Assembly (NCBI RefSeq): GCF_020497125.1
Contig: NC_059075.1
Span: 64,251,321-64,315,320, forward strand
From: Mauremys mutica
Taxonomy: Eukaryota; Chordata; Testudines; Geoemydidae
Direction of reading: 5' to 3'
Length of the DNA: 64,000 bases
Position 1 is the stretch's first letter, and every line of letters starts with the position of its first letter. The translations under genes and the position numbers were made by a program. Below are positions 32,563 to 42,845 of this stretch, one piece after another. The notes below the pieces were generated by a model. It saw only the letters and a program-made list of their open reading frames with translations. It was not told where the DNA came from and made no database searches.

Positions 32563-32879
32563 GTTGCGTTCTAATGCAAAATAAAACTGAAACATTTCTA
32601 AATTCTCCGCAAAAGGCGATGGAACTGCCACTCTGGGGCAGTCTGCCTGGTGGGCTGTGGCAAAGCCAGAGAACCTGAAAGTCTGGTCTGTTGATTAGGG
32701 AAGCTGGGAGGAGAACAAGTAGATTTTGAACCCTGACTGGGTTCTGTTGGAACTTTGTCAAAATCAAACTGTCTCAGTGGCCGCAATTTAAACCAACTGG
32801 CAAATTCTGACAAAAAAACTGTCCGAATTTTTTCCAAACCAGTTCTAGACGTTACCTCCTATATGTAATCAGTCATAAC

Positions 32880-33020
32880 ACTGTGATCTTGTGCAAGACA
32901 CACAATCTTTCTGTGCCTCAGGTTCTTCATAGGATAGTTGTGAAACGTGACTAATTAATTCTTGTAAAGGGCTTTGAGATGCTTGGATGAAAGATGCTAA
33001 GAAATTAAATGTACTGTTCT
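32880..33020 (+). repeat. MIR-like SINE fragment
   Basis: TGTGATCTTGTGCAAGACAC, CTGTGCCTCAGGTTCTTCAT and GGGCTTTGAGATGCTTGGAT follow the core and tail of MIR. Confidence 0.65.
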
Positions 33021-33104
33021 TAGGACTGGCACTTTTATTGTTCTTAGACTGTGAAATCCTTGAAGTAGAAATGATCCTTTCTGAGTGTTTGGCAAGTACA
33101 TTGC

Positions 33105-33857
33105 TAGGGCCATACCAAATTCATGGTCCATTTTGGTCAATTTCACAGACATAGGGTTTTTAAAATTGCAAATTTCATGATTTCAGCTGTTTCAATCTGA
33201 AATTTCATGGTGGTGTAATTGTTGGGGTCCTGATCCCTACAATTTTAGGGGGGTTGCAGTATTGCTACCCTTACTTCTGTGCTGCTGCTGGTGGTGGTGC
33301 TGCCTTCAGAGCTCAGCAGCTGGCAGCTGGAGAGAGGCAGCTCCTGGCCGGGAGCCCAGCTCTGAAGGAAGGGCTGTCACCAGCAGCAGCACAGAAGTAA
33401 GGATGGCATGGTATGATGTTGTCACCCTTACTTCTGTGCTGCTGCCTGCAAAGCTGGGCCCTCAGTCAGCAGCCACCACTCTCCGGCTGCCTAGCTCTGA
33501 AGGCAGCTGTGCAGAAGTAAGGGTGGTGTGGTGTGGTGTGGTATGGTATTGCCACCCTTACTTCTGCGCTGCTGCTGGTGGGGCGTTGCCTTCGGAGCTG
33601 GGTGCCCGGCTAACATTTGCCGCTCTCCGGCAGCAGCTCTGAAGGCAGTGCAGAAGTAAGGGTGGCAATACCATGATGCCCCTAAAATAACCTTGTGACC
33701 CCCCCTTCCCTGCAATTCCCTTTTGGGTCAGGACCCCGAATTTGAGGAATGCTGGTCTTCCCTGTGAAATCTGTAGAGTATAGAGTAAAAGCACAAGAAA
33801 GACCAGATTTCAGGGTCCAGGATGTGTTTTTCATGGCCATGAATTTGATAGGGCCTA
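33105..33857 (-). mobile_element. non-autonomous hAT, opposite orientation to 27547
   Basis: The flanks TACATTGC at 33097-33104 and 33858-33865 are a perfect 8-bp target duplication. The ends TAGGGCCATACCAAATTCA and TGAATTTGATAGGGCCTA match the 27547 family, reversed: its left half (TTTTGGTCAATTTCAC) equals the right end of the other copy. The interior holds the same CCTTACTTCTGTGCTGCTG and GAGCTGGGC modules in both directions. Confidence 0.92.
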
Positions 33858-33865
33858 TACATTGC

Positions 33866-35244
33866 ACATAGTGGGTGCTATCACAAATAAATAATAATAT
33901 TGTTATGATGCCTTTGTGTCATTTGTGCAAAAAAGCAGCATTTTAGTTTAGTCTCAGAATTGAAATGGCCTTCGTTCAAAGACTTTACTTCCCCGCGTCC
34001 CAAACTGTGTGTGAGAATGAGGCACTTAGGAGCTGATTTGTTTTCTTTCCCATTGCACCAAAATATATATCCTGAAGTCCGACGGCTGTTTTGAGTCTTT
34101 ACTTCTGCTTTTGGTGCTGGTATGTTCATCCATTTTTATTTTTTTTCTCAGCAGAGGCAGAATATCCCAGAAACAACATTCTGCAGAACCATCTTGCTAC
34201 TGGAGCACTGTAGATTACTTGTGATTATTGACATTTTTTCTGCAATGACTAGGGTGCCGTGACTGCATACAAGAGGGGAAATGTGAGAATTATGATTTTT
34301 TGATTATAGAATATAAACAATGTTTGATTTATTAAGTTTGAATTTGAAATAGAAAGAATAACCACTCAAAGAAATATTCAAATGTAAAAACTCAGGAAGT
34401 TTAGAGTGATACCCTTTCTCACGTTAAACAATTCTGTACTCCTCAAGTAATCCTCTTGAAGTCAGAGGCACTATTTGTAAAGTACAGCTCAGTATGAGCA
34501 AAGGTATCACAATTTGCCCTTTAGTGGGTAAAACCCCCACACCTAATGTATCAAATAGCAGAGGATTCATGTCTCAAGCAGCTGCAAATATTCTATCTCA
34601 GGTTATCACAGAATCTTACTACTGTAATTAAAAAAAATCCTAACCAATTAAACGCCCCCATAAACTCAAAACAATGGCTAATAAATATATTTAAATATCA
34701 CTCTCTTCAACATCAATTATTCATTTATCATCTTTCTGAACAGGTGAAGATTTGGAATCTAGAAAAGGTTTAGCTTCCTTATAGTCCTAAAAAGTTAAAT
34801 TGGATGTTGTGGATGATATTGGACAAGTTTACGAGGTATAAAAGAGAGGCTGTTGCTCCAATTTACAAAAATCTCACTTGAAAGTCTCAAATTTATATCT
34901 ATAATTCTGATAGTTTAGACAAATTGGGGAATTATTTGATTAACCAATTCGTTTGTGTGTTACTGCATTGTAATATTACATTTCTTAAAGCTCTTGTTTT
35001 TGTTCCAGATTTAATTCATCTGGGGTTTGAAACTGCTAGACATGTGCTTTTCCTCTAACCTGTAAACACCTGCCCACTTAAAATAAAAGCTTGAAAGCAA
35101 TTTTTAGAAGTATATTCTGGTTCTGTTTATTTTTGTCATTATACCAAGAGTCATGGTGGATATTCCGTTACTGACCACTTTTTAATGAAGATTGAATGTT
35201 TGATCTGAAAGATATGCTGTAGGAATTGTTTTGAGGAAGTTCTA
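33866..35244. other. AT-rich unique sequence
   Basis: No recognised repeat or gene over ~1.4 kb; open frames are short. Confidence 0.5.
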
Positions 35245-35315
35245 AGGACTGAGTTATACAGGAGGTCAGACTAGATGATCACAATGATCCCTTCTGGCCT
35301 TGGAATCTATGAAGA
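35245..35315 (+). repeat. CR1 3'-end fragment
   Basis: GAGGTCAGACTAGATGATCA, CAATGATCCCTTCTGGCCTT and GGAATCTATGAA are the end of CR1 with its short tail repeat. Confidence 0.7.
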
Positions 35316-35789
35316 CATAGTGCTTATGCTAGCCTGTCCTAACATTTACAAATGTAATATTTGCTACTAGTGGTGTGGTAGGGTTACCACCTTTGAGATG
35401 CAAAAAACCCAGCACCCACTCTCTCCACAAGGCAAGCCTGCCACAACCCCAACCACAAAACAATTCTATAACCTCCCCTCCACCCCCTTCAATAGCCACT
35501 TATAGTATCTAGAGAGATACTTAATCTTATCTATATATGTTAAGAAAATAATGTTCTCACACTGCAGAAGTGGGAACACTGCAACATCTTTAGCTGGACA
35601 CAAACTTTTAACATTAGATATACCAGTGTATTGTGATAATGCAAATCTTTAGATCCACATAAAAAAAAACGGGCAGATCAAATTATTTTTCTGGCAACTG
35701 GCAAATCCATAAACAAGCCAGCCAGGCTGGTCAAATACTAGCCAGGAGGTAACCTATGGTGTGGTGTACCTATTGCAGGTACTAGGATG
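35316..35789. other. no recognisable feature
   Basis: Nothing recognised. Confidence 0.4.
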
Positions 35790-37400
35790 AGGAGGCCTAG
35801 GCCTTCCCACAACTAGAGGCCCACTCCCTCAGTTCACGGGGAGGAACCACTGAGCCCAGTTGCAAGTGATTATGAGGGACAACAAATTAAAAAACAGGAA
35901 CAGGATTGGTCATAGGACCAAAACAGGGGATCCAAATGGGGACTCCGAGCAAAGAACCCCAGACATCACCCACTGTTCCACAAAGGAATCTAAATATTTA
36001 GTAGCCAGTGCCAAGAGGAACTCTGCCTGAAGACGTGATACAGAGGACTGGAAACAGGCCCCAGAGTCATAGAGAACTCCCTGCATTTAGCTTCCTCCTC
36101 CTGGTGTGATGGATGCCCATCCTTGCCAGTGGCAGAAGGAGGTTGATGAAATCTTGCAATTTTGTGGGGCCGCAGATAGGGTGTGTAAATATAAGAAGGT
36201 GTGTGCAGAAATGCAGCCAGAACCTCTGCAAGAGGTTCTGGAGGAACCAGAAGAGGGGCTGCAGCCTGACACACTCTAATAGGTGTGTGCCAGGGTCTCC
36301 CTCTCATTGCAGAAGAGGAAGGTGTTAGAGGAATCCATAAACTGTGCCAACCACACACCCATACTCACGGCTCCAGGTAGGAGCCACCAACTAATATCCT
36401 CACCGGGATGTGGGACCAGGGTGGTGAACAAGCTGGTCCATTGGGCTCCCTGCCCTCTGCAAGTGGCAGCGGGTCCTGCTGCTTGGTATTGGGGTGGAAC
36501 ATAAGGGCAAGGAAGTGGGTGGTATGGAGCATGAGCATGTACAGATATTCTCTGTGTGCGGTTCAGAGATGGACTAACTGGATGGCATTCAGCCTACTCA
36601 GGTTGTGTATTGGGGTGGAGAACTACTCTTGAGGCAAGGATCCAATGACGACCTCTGGTGGTCAGGGAGCGCCCTCCCACAGGGCCTGCTTGAGAAAAGT
36701 GAGAGAAGCAGGAGGCAAGGCTGTCCTCACCTCCTGGAGCACATGACAGGGGATGTGCAAGGTTGGCAACCCCATGCACTAGCTGTGCACCATGGGCTCC
36801 ACTCAGTCCCTCCAACGGTAGTCCAGAAGGTCTTTGATTCTCGTGACACCGGCCAGGACCATCTTCTGGTGCACCAAGGGGGACTCCACCACAATCACGC
36901 AAAGGTGGGGTTTGCATAGTAGGGGTTCTGTGAGGAGGTCTTTGCCCTAAGTGGCCACTGTGAACATGGATGCTGAAATTAGTTTCCAAGTCCAGAGGTG
37001 GTCCTGGTAAAAGACTGGCAGCTTGGAGAGGTTTCAGGGCAGACACCGCGGGTGGAGATAAAATAGCTGTTGGTTATTTCTAAGCCAGTGGAGGAAGATG
37101 TGCACCAGCACACTCCATGCTGGACTATGACTACCATAAAGGAGTCTCTATGGGGCCTGGAGGTGGAATCTGTGGACCTGCCTGCTAATGCAGACCAGGC
37201 CCTGCCCACTCTCTCTCAGAAGGAGGCTCAGGACATCTAAAGAGACCTAGTGCTTTCCCCAGCTGAAGAACTCCAGGATCTTCTTTTGGAAACTGGCCAG
37301 GGTAGTAGTGGTGCAGTGTAGGATCCATTTGTCGGGCCTGATGCTGCAGTTTCTCTGTGCACAGAATTTTCATTGATTTCACCGGTAGTTCTGAGTGTGA
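35790..37400 (-). pseudogene. Tx1/L1-like LINE, ORF2 C-terminal part
   Basis: Read on the minus strand with many shifts, this follows the last third of a LINE ORF2. TTLASFQKKILEFFSWGKAL lies near the right end. A middle region follows in broken frames. Then comes TLVPHPGEDISWWLLPGAVS near 36370-36430, and a zinc-knuckle-like area with ERETLAHTY before GCSPSSGSSRT. It ends with QAEFLLALATKYLDSFVEQW and VMSGVLCSESPFGSPVLVL near 35940-36010. The C-terminal knuckle and SGVLCSxSPxGSxVLxL ending match reptile elements I know as the Tx1/L1 group. The endonuclease and catalytic palm are absent or beyond recognition. Confidence 0.65.
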
Positions 37401-37484
37401 AGTTCCTGTAGAATCAGGTCCTTGATAATGCCATTTTCTTTGGATTTTCTTTCATTTATATGTTTCTGATGAACTAATAATATT

Positions 37485-37645
37485 CACATCTGATCTCAAA
37501 AGACTTTACAAAAATAAATAGGCATTGTGATTTCAGTTTTACAGATAGCATAAACTAAAGCACAGAGGAGTTAAGGTCATCTTGTTAGGCAAAATAGAGC
37601 CAGGAAAAGAACCCAGGTCTGATTCCCTATTTGTACAGTTCTTCT
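37485..37645 (-). repeat. MIR-like SINE fragment
   Basis: TTTCAGTTTTACAGATAGCA, AAAGCACAGAGGAGTTAAGG and AGAACCCAGGTCTGATTCCC are the reverse face of MIR. Confidence 0.65.
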
Positions 37646-39087
37646 GTAGCATTGAGATTCTTTTATAAATAATTACTATTAATAAAGCTACCTGAGCAAA
37701 GAAACTAAATCCTCCAAAGTAGTGTGTAGTGCCATTGTAGGATGAGTTGGATGAGTTACTCTGCTTATGTGCTGTGCATATGTACCCCAGGAGCATAGAA
37801 CAGACCTGAAATCAGCCAAGCCTCTCTGTAAAGAAGCAGGCACAACTATTTAAGAGGAATTTACATCTTGGTATTTTGGAGAGCCAAGTTAGATTTTTTT
37901 TTTTTTAATTTGGTATCTGGATGTGCTGCTGCTTTTCATGAGTTCATAGTTTTCTCTACAAAGTGCCTTTGCCACAGGCATGGCTAGGCAGGTGTGAGAC
38001 CAAAGGCACTGTCCCAAATACCTGTCAACATAAACAAACAACTGCTGACCATGTGCATAAAGATAGTTTATTTAAAGGACCAGTGTACTCTGATAGTTTA
38101 GATGGATAATAGAACAACAAAACCATAGTCACAAGACACTCTTTGTTTGAATACATGTGTATTAATGTGCTATATGTAACTGGCTTTGTGTTACATTGGA
38201 TTAGCTTTTTGGGTGTTTTTAAACAAAAAAATTTCTTTCAATGGCAGGACTAAACCAATAAGCTAATCCTGTCCTAGTAATTATATTGTTTGCAAGTACA
38301 AAATTACTATTGATTTGCCTCTTTAGGACTTGTACAACATAGTGATAGTCTGTTAGTGTCAATCATTAAACTGCAAAACTAAAATAGTGAAAGATGCCAT
38401 AAATATAGATTAATATTTAGACCCACTATTTTAATGTTTCCTTGATTCAGGGTATTGGTACTCATTCTAGCCATGTACTTTGAACCCAAAATTCAAGTAC
38501 TACACTAAATAATGCCCTGCCTACTTCCACATACAGCAGACTGGGAGAGTTGCAGGGTGACAAAAAAAACCAAAAAACAATCAACCCCCCCCCCCCAAAA
38601 AAAAAACAAAACACACACACACACACACACACACCCCTCTCAAGAGAACAAGTGCCCCTGGCTGGTGGTGGTGGTCTGCTTCAATTCCAGCTCTTCAGCA
38701 ATCTTGCAGTCTTTGTTTCTGATACAGAAAATAGTATATCCGGGTCATAAAACTAAGTTTCAGGTTAATTAATTTGTGGGCCTTTCAGCCTTGGAGTGTC
38801 TTTTTTTTGTTTTCAAAACAAAGCATGATGACTGTAGATGAGAAATGTTTGTTCTAAAAATGAAATAGGACTAAACTTTGTTTCACTAGTCCCTGTTTGG
38901 GGATCTTCTGTTGCTTTTTAGTGGTAGACTAAAGAGACTTGAATGATTTCTGCTCAACTCCTAACTTGCTTTGGGGAAAGATGCTGCTGTTCTATGTAGC
39001 ATGAGAACTGAAGAAGAAATGTTTCTCCTCTTGCATTATAAAACTCTTAAGCAAAATTCTCCTATGTCTTCATTTCAAAACTTAGAT
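37646..39087. other. unique sequence with a microsatellite
   Basis: No gene or transposon recognised. A compound simple repeat lies at 38585-38634: a C run, an A run, then (AC)12 at 38611-38634. Confidence 0.5.
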
Positions 39088-39171
39088 TAAGGCCTTGTCT
39101 ACACAGTGCAGTGGGCACTACAGGGGTTTTGATTTCTAAAATGCACTAGCATGTTGCACACTAAATAGTTT

Positions 39172-39307
39172 TATTTCAGCATAAGCTTTCGTGAGCTGAG
39201 CTGTAGCTCACGAAAGCTTATGCTAAAATAAATTTGTTAGTCTCTAAGATGCCACAAGTACTCCTATTCTTTTTGCGGATACAGACTAACACGGCTGCTA
39301 CTCTGAA
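39172..39307 (+). mobile_element. Penelope-like element terminus with 12-bp duplication
   Basis: ACTAAATAGTTT stands at 39160-39171 and again at 39308-39319, a perfect 12-bp target duplication. Between them the left 20 bases (AGCATAAGCTTTCGTGAGCT) are the reverse complement of AGCTCACGAAAGCTTATGCT. The family sequence continues with TTGTTAGTCTCTAAGATGCC and CGGCTGCTACTCTGAAA. The inverted start replaces the 5' half of a hammerhead-like motif described under the 42665 copy. Confidence 0.75.
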
Positions 39308-39345
39308 ACTAAATAGTTTGTAGACCCTGCTGGTGCACACTCTAA

Positions 39346-39650
39346 GGGTAGGTCCATACTTACCCGCCGGGTCGACGCAGAGAGTTCGACTTCTCGGAGT
39401 TCAAACTATCGCGTCTAATCTAGACGCAATAGTTCGAACTCCGAACGCGCTCCCGTCGACTCCGGAACTCCACCACAGCGAACGGTGGTGGCGGAGTCGA
39501 CGGGGGAGCCGTGGAGTTCGATCCCGCGGCGTCTGGACAGGTAGGAAATTTGAACTAAGGTAGTTTGACTTCAGCTACGCTATTTGCGTAGCTGAGGTCG
39601 CGTACCTTAGTTCGACCCCCCCCCCCGCCCCCCGTAGTGTAGACCAGGCC
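39346..39650. mobile_element. Harbinger MITE
   Basis: TAA is duplicated at 39343-39345 and 39651-39653. The ends GGGTAGGTCCATACTTACC and CGTAGTGTAGACCAGGCC match the termini of the full Harbinger at 8454-12626. Inside, GGAGTTCAAACTATCGCGTC against GACGCAATAGTTCGAACTCC forms a hairpin, and the GTCGACTCCGGAAC...GGCGGAGTCGAC arms form another. Sister copy at 43235. Confidence 0.9.
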
Positions 39651-39945
39651 TAAGTTGACTAGTGCACTTTAACACAGTACTATGTTAAAACTCAGTAGGG
39701 AACTTCTAGTGTCTCAGCTGGGTCTACAGGGACCAATTTGTGCACTTCAGAAATCACACCTCCATAGTGTGCACTGCTCCTCCATGTAGACAATTATGGA
39801 TTCTGAACCAATCTGGTTTTACTACTACTTCTAATGCAATTTAAATTTAAAACAATGTATATTAAACTGAGGGCTGCTCTCATGGCTTCTGGGATCTATA
39901 GGTAATTCTTCTGTTTAAAAGGAGATTCAGCAAAGTGATCTGTTA

Positions 39946-40594
39946 GGATTGCCAACCCTCCCAGTTCTGCCAGGAGTCTCCTGGAATCGGGCTCTATCTC
40001 CTGGAGGCTACTGAAGCCAAAACAGTGGGCTAAAATTCCAGTGGGGCTAAGGCAGGCTCCTTGCCTGCCTGCCCTGACTCTGCGCCACTCTCAGAAGTGG
40101 CTGGCACGTCCCTGCAGCCCCTGGGAGAGGCCAGGGGGGGTCTCCACGCACTGACTCCACCCCGAGCGCTGACTCCGCAGTGCCCATTGGCCGGGAACTG
40201 TGGTAAATGGGAACTGTGTGGACGGTGCCTGCAGATAGGGGCAGGGCGCAGAGCCCCCTGCCTCCCGGGGGCCACAGGGACATGCTCGCTGCTTCTGGGA
40301 GCAGCGCGGGGCCAGGGCAGGCAGGGAGCCTGCCTTAGCCCTGCTGTGCTGCCAACCAGGAGCTGCCTGAGGTAAGCGCTGCCCAGCCGGAGCCTGCACC
40401 CCCCACCCCTTCCCACATCCCAAATGCCCCAGCTAGGTGAAAGTGAGTGAGGGTAGGGGAGAGCGAGGGATGGAGGTCGGAGGGACAGAGTGAGTGGGGT
40501 GAGCCTCAGAGAAGGGGTGGGGCCTTTGGGAAGGAGTGTGGCAGGGGGCAAGGCAATGGTGTTTGGGTTTGTTTGATTAGACAGTTGGCAACCC
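39946..40594. mobile_element. GC-rich MITE with TA flanks
   Basis: TA flanks both ends (39944-39945, 40595-40596). The ends GGATTGCCAACCC and GTTGGCAACCC are inverted repeats. The 650-base interior is GC-rich with no transposase. A TA duplication suggests Tc1/mariner-type movement. Long open frames here reflect base composition, not coding. Confidence 0.75.
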
Positions 40595-40839
40595 TAGTTA
40601 GCTAAGGCAACAATCCAGCAACTGGGTCTGCACTGGCAGACCTCAGCTCCTGTATGGACCTACTGCTCAAATGCTATCTCTGTTTTAAAGAGAGAGGCAC
40701 ACTTTTTTTTCCCTAAGGTATTAATTACAGTAGGAAGTCCAAGTCAGACAGGACCACAGTAAGTCAGTGATTTTTACCTAGCCCTTCTAAAAATGTGTTA
40801 TATAAAACCTTAAACATGTATCTTTGTCTTGAAGTAAAA

Positions 40840-41193
40840 CAGGGGTTCTCAAACTTAATTGCATCACGACCCCCTTCTGACAACGAAAATTACTCCACGA
40901 CCCCAAGAGGGGGGACTGAAGTCTGAGCACAGGTGAGCCCTGCCACCCTGGGGTGGGGGGCCAAAGCCCGAGCCCCACCGCCCTAGGTGGGGGGCAAAGC
41001 TAATGCCCAAAGGCTTCAGCCCTAGGCCTGTAACCTGAGCCCTGCCACCCAGGGCTGAAGCCATCGGGCTTTGGCTTTGGCCTGGGGTGGTGGATCTTGG
41101 GTTTCACCTTCAGCCCTGGGCACCAGCAAGTCTAATACCAGCCCTGACGACTGCATTAAAACGGGGTTGTGACCCACAGTTTGAGAACTGTTG
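40840..41193 (+). mobile_element. hAT (Charlie-like) non-autonomous element
   Basis: The ends CAGGGGTTCTCAAACTT and CAGTTTGAGAACTGTTG are the Charlie-type inverted repeat. Flanking 8-mers AAGTAAAA and GGCTAAAA match at only five of eight positions, so the duplication has decayed. The interior is GC-rich with repeated GCCCTGCCACCC and GGGGTGGGGGGCC motifs. Confidence 0.8.
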
Positions 41194-41223
41194 GGCTAAA
41201 ATATTTTCCATGTCCTCCTTTTC

Positions 41224-41483
41224 AGCTCAACAGAAGACTGGTACAATGTTTTATCAGCCTTGTCTTTGAATTTATCTCATGCTTAGCAGTACTGATTTGT
41301 GCAGGAACAGCTGACTGGTGCTTTCTTTTCCACCAACTGTCTGCACTTGGTGTTGCTGTGGTTTTGTTTTCAAACATCAGTGCTATGTTCCTGAAACCGT
41401 TCTGGAAGAATGTTTTAGCCTGCACTATTTTCATTGATGTTTTGTCTGTACGGAGACCCAGTGAGCTGCTTATACTGAAATGA
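41224..41483 (+). other. open segment behind an acceptor-like site
   Basis: TCCATGTCCTCCTTTTCAG is a good splice acceptor at 41206-41224. An open frame of ~86 codons follows to a TGA at 41481-41483. The peptide has two hydrophobic stretches (VFEFISCLAVLICAG and SALGVAVVLFSNISAMFLK), which could be membrane segments. I do not recognise the protein. It could be an exon, a processed remnant or chance. The hAT just upstream does not supply the frame. Confidence 0.25.
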
Positions 41484-41845
41484 AAATTTCCTATGAAAGG
41501 GCATAATGTGTATATAGGGCTCAGAGGTGTTTTTTCCTGTTTTGCCCTGGCCAAGCAGGTCATTATAGGCCTGTAATTTTAAAATGTGCCATCTATTGGA
41601 TTAAATACAGGATTACACTTAAGAGAAAAGAGAAATATAATTGGTACAGACGGCAACTGTACTATATCAGGAGGTAGTATGGTCTAGTAGTTATAGGACA
41701 TAATTGGGAACTGAATTCTGTGTTTTTAGTCCCAGCTTTGTCGCTTGTTTATACTGTTGACACGTAATTTTACTCTTTCCTTGCCTCAATTACCTCATTT
41801 GTAAAATAGAGATAATTACCTACCTAACAGAGCTGTAGTGAGGCT

Positions 41846-42632
41846 CAGGGCCGGTGCAAGGAAGTTTCGCGCCCTAGGCGAAACTTCCACCTTGTGCCCT
41901 CCCAGCCATGCGGCAGCTCCCCGCCCCCCCCCCGCCCTGAGGTGCGCTCCCCGCCCCCCGCGGCAGCTCCCCGCCCCCCACGGCAGCTCCCTGCCTCCTG
42001 GCCCGGGGAGCCCTGCGGTACCTCCCCACCCTAGCTCACCTCTGCTCCGCATCCTCTCCGAGCACACTGTCCTGCTTTAATTCTCCTCCCAGGCTTGCGG
42101 CGCCAAACAGCTGTTTGGCGCTGGGAGGCGGGAGAAGCGAAGCAGCGACTGTGCGGTGGAACCCCTGGGCTGCCGGCGGCGGCGCGCTGACCCAGGGGAA
42201 CCCCTGGGCTGCCGGCGGCGGCGCGCTGACCCAGGGGAACCCCCGGGCTGCCGGCGGCGGCGCGCTGACCCAGGGGAACCCCTGGGCTGCCGGCGGCGGC
42301 GCGCTGACCCAGGGGAACCCCTGGGCTGCCGGCGGCGGCGCGCTGACCCAGGGGAACCCCTGGGCTGCCGGCGGCGGCGCGCTGACCCAGGGGAACCCCT
42401 GGGCTGCCGGCGGCGGCGCGCTGACCCAGGGGAACCCCTGGGCTGCCGGCGGCGGCGCGCTGACCCAGGGGAACCCCCGGGCTGCCGGCGGCAGCTCAGA
42501 CTCCCTCTCCCTCCCAGGGCAGCGGCCGCTCAAACACTTAAAAAAAAATTGGGGGGCGCCGCTTTCTGGCGCCCCCAAATCTTGGCACCCTAGGCAACTG
42601 CCTAGTCTGCCTAAATGGTAGCACCGGCCCTG
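41846..42632 (+). mobile_element. non-autonomous hAT carrying a GC-rich tandem array
   Basis: The ends CAGGGCCGGTGCAAGG and GGTAGCACCGGCCCTG are inverted repeats. The flanks GTGAGGCT (41838-41845) and GTCAGGCT (42633-42640) are an 8-bp duplication with one mismatch. Subterminal GCGCCCTAGGCGAAACTTCC and CTTGGCACCCTAGGCAACTG are also related. No transposase; the middle is an expanded minisatellite (42156-42500). Confidence 0.9.
42156..42500. repeat. 39-bp tandem repeat array
   Basis: Eight full units plus a partial ninth, each 39 bases, reading CCCCTGGGCTGCCGGCGGCG then GCGCGCTGACCCAGGGGAA. Units are nearly identical; two carry CCCCCGGG in place of CCCCTGGG. Each unit has CCCCTGGG and CCCAGGGG at its edges, so each can fold on itself. 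Because 39 is a multiple of three and stops are absent, long frames run through on both strands. Confidence 0.92.
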
Positions 42633-42664
42633 GTCAGGCTTACTTGCATCCCATAAAATACTTC

Positions 42665-42790
42665 TTGCATCCGACGAAGTGGGTATTCACCCACGAAAGC
42701 TCATGCTGCAAAACGTCTGTTAGTCTATAAGGTGCCACAGGATTCTTTGCTGCTTTTACAGAACCAGACTAACACGGCTACCTCTCTGAT
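42665..42790 (+). mobile_element. Penelope-like element terminus with hammerhead-like core
   Basis: ATAAAATACTTC at 42653-42664 and 42791-42802 is a perfect 12-bp target duplication. The insert ends with ACGGCTACCTCTCTGAT, as related copies do. At 42671-42707, CCGACGA, a 6-bp stem (GTGGGT/ACCCAC) with loop ATTC, GAAA, and a short AGC/GCT stem with loop TCAT follow the layout of a hammerhead ribozyme, known from Penelope-like elements. The core differs from CUGANGA at U4, and the cleavage-site base is G, so this copy is probably inactive. Confidence 0.7.
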
Positions 42791-42845
42791 ATAAAATACT
42801 TCGAGATTCTTGGATGGAAGATGTTACGTACATTAGGTAATAAGG

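Larger units (their letters stand above)
39091..39795. repeat. old MITE split by two younger insertions
   Basis: TAA precedes GGCCTTGTCTACACAGTGCA, and the far end has CTCCATGTAGACAATT, a decayed inverted end. Between them the non-repeat parts (CACTAGCATGTTGCACACTA, GGTGCACACTC, GACTAGTGCACTTTAACACA) are partly self-complementary. A Penelope-like fragment (39172-39307) and a Harbinger MITE (39346-39650) lie inside. The outer boundary on the right is uncertain. Confidence 0.45.
41668..42840 (+). repeat. MIR-like SINE split by a hAT and a Penelope-like element
   Basis: The left part (41668-41845: GTATGGTCTAGTAGTTATAG, then CTCATTTGTAAAATAGAGAT) and the right parts (42633-42664 and 42803-42840: GGCTTACTTGCATCCCATAA; CGAGATTCTTGGATGGAAGA) form one MIR. 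The hAT at 41846-42632 and the Penelope-like fragment at 42665-42790 were inserted later, each with its own duplication. Confidence 0.7.

Noticed and set aside
33262..33794. Cys/Trp/Ala-rich open frames on both strands
   Set aside because: They are readings of repeated modules inside the hAT at 33105-33857; the same frames appear in its sister copy at 27547.
38585..38634. A regulatory or Z-DNA element at the C/A/(AC)n tract
   Set aside because: It is an ordinary compound microsatellite; nothing else supports a function.
40030..40551. 173-residue minus-strand open frame and its partners
   Set aside because: They lie wholly inside the GC-rich MITE at 39946-40594 and have biased composition only.
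42036..42621. Three overlapping frames of 145-180 residues on both strands
   Set aside because: They are readings of the 39-bp tandem array, whose unit length is a multiple of three and lacks stops; not a gene.
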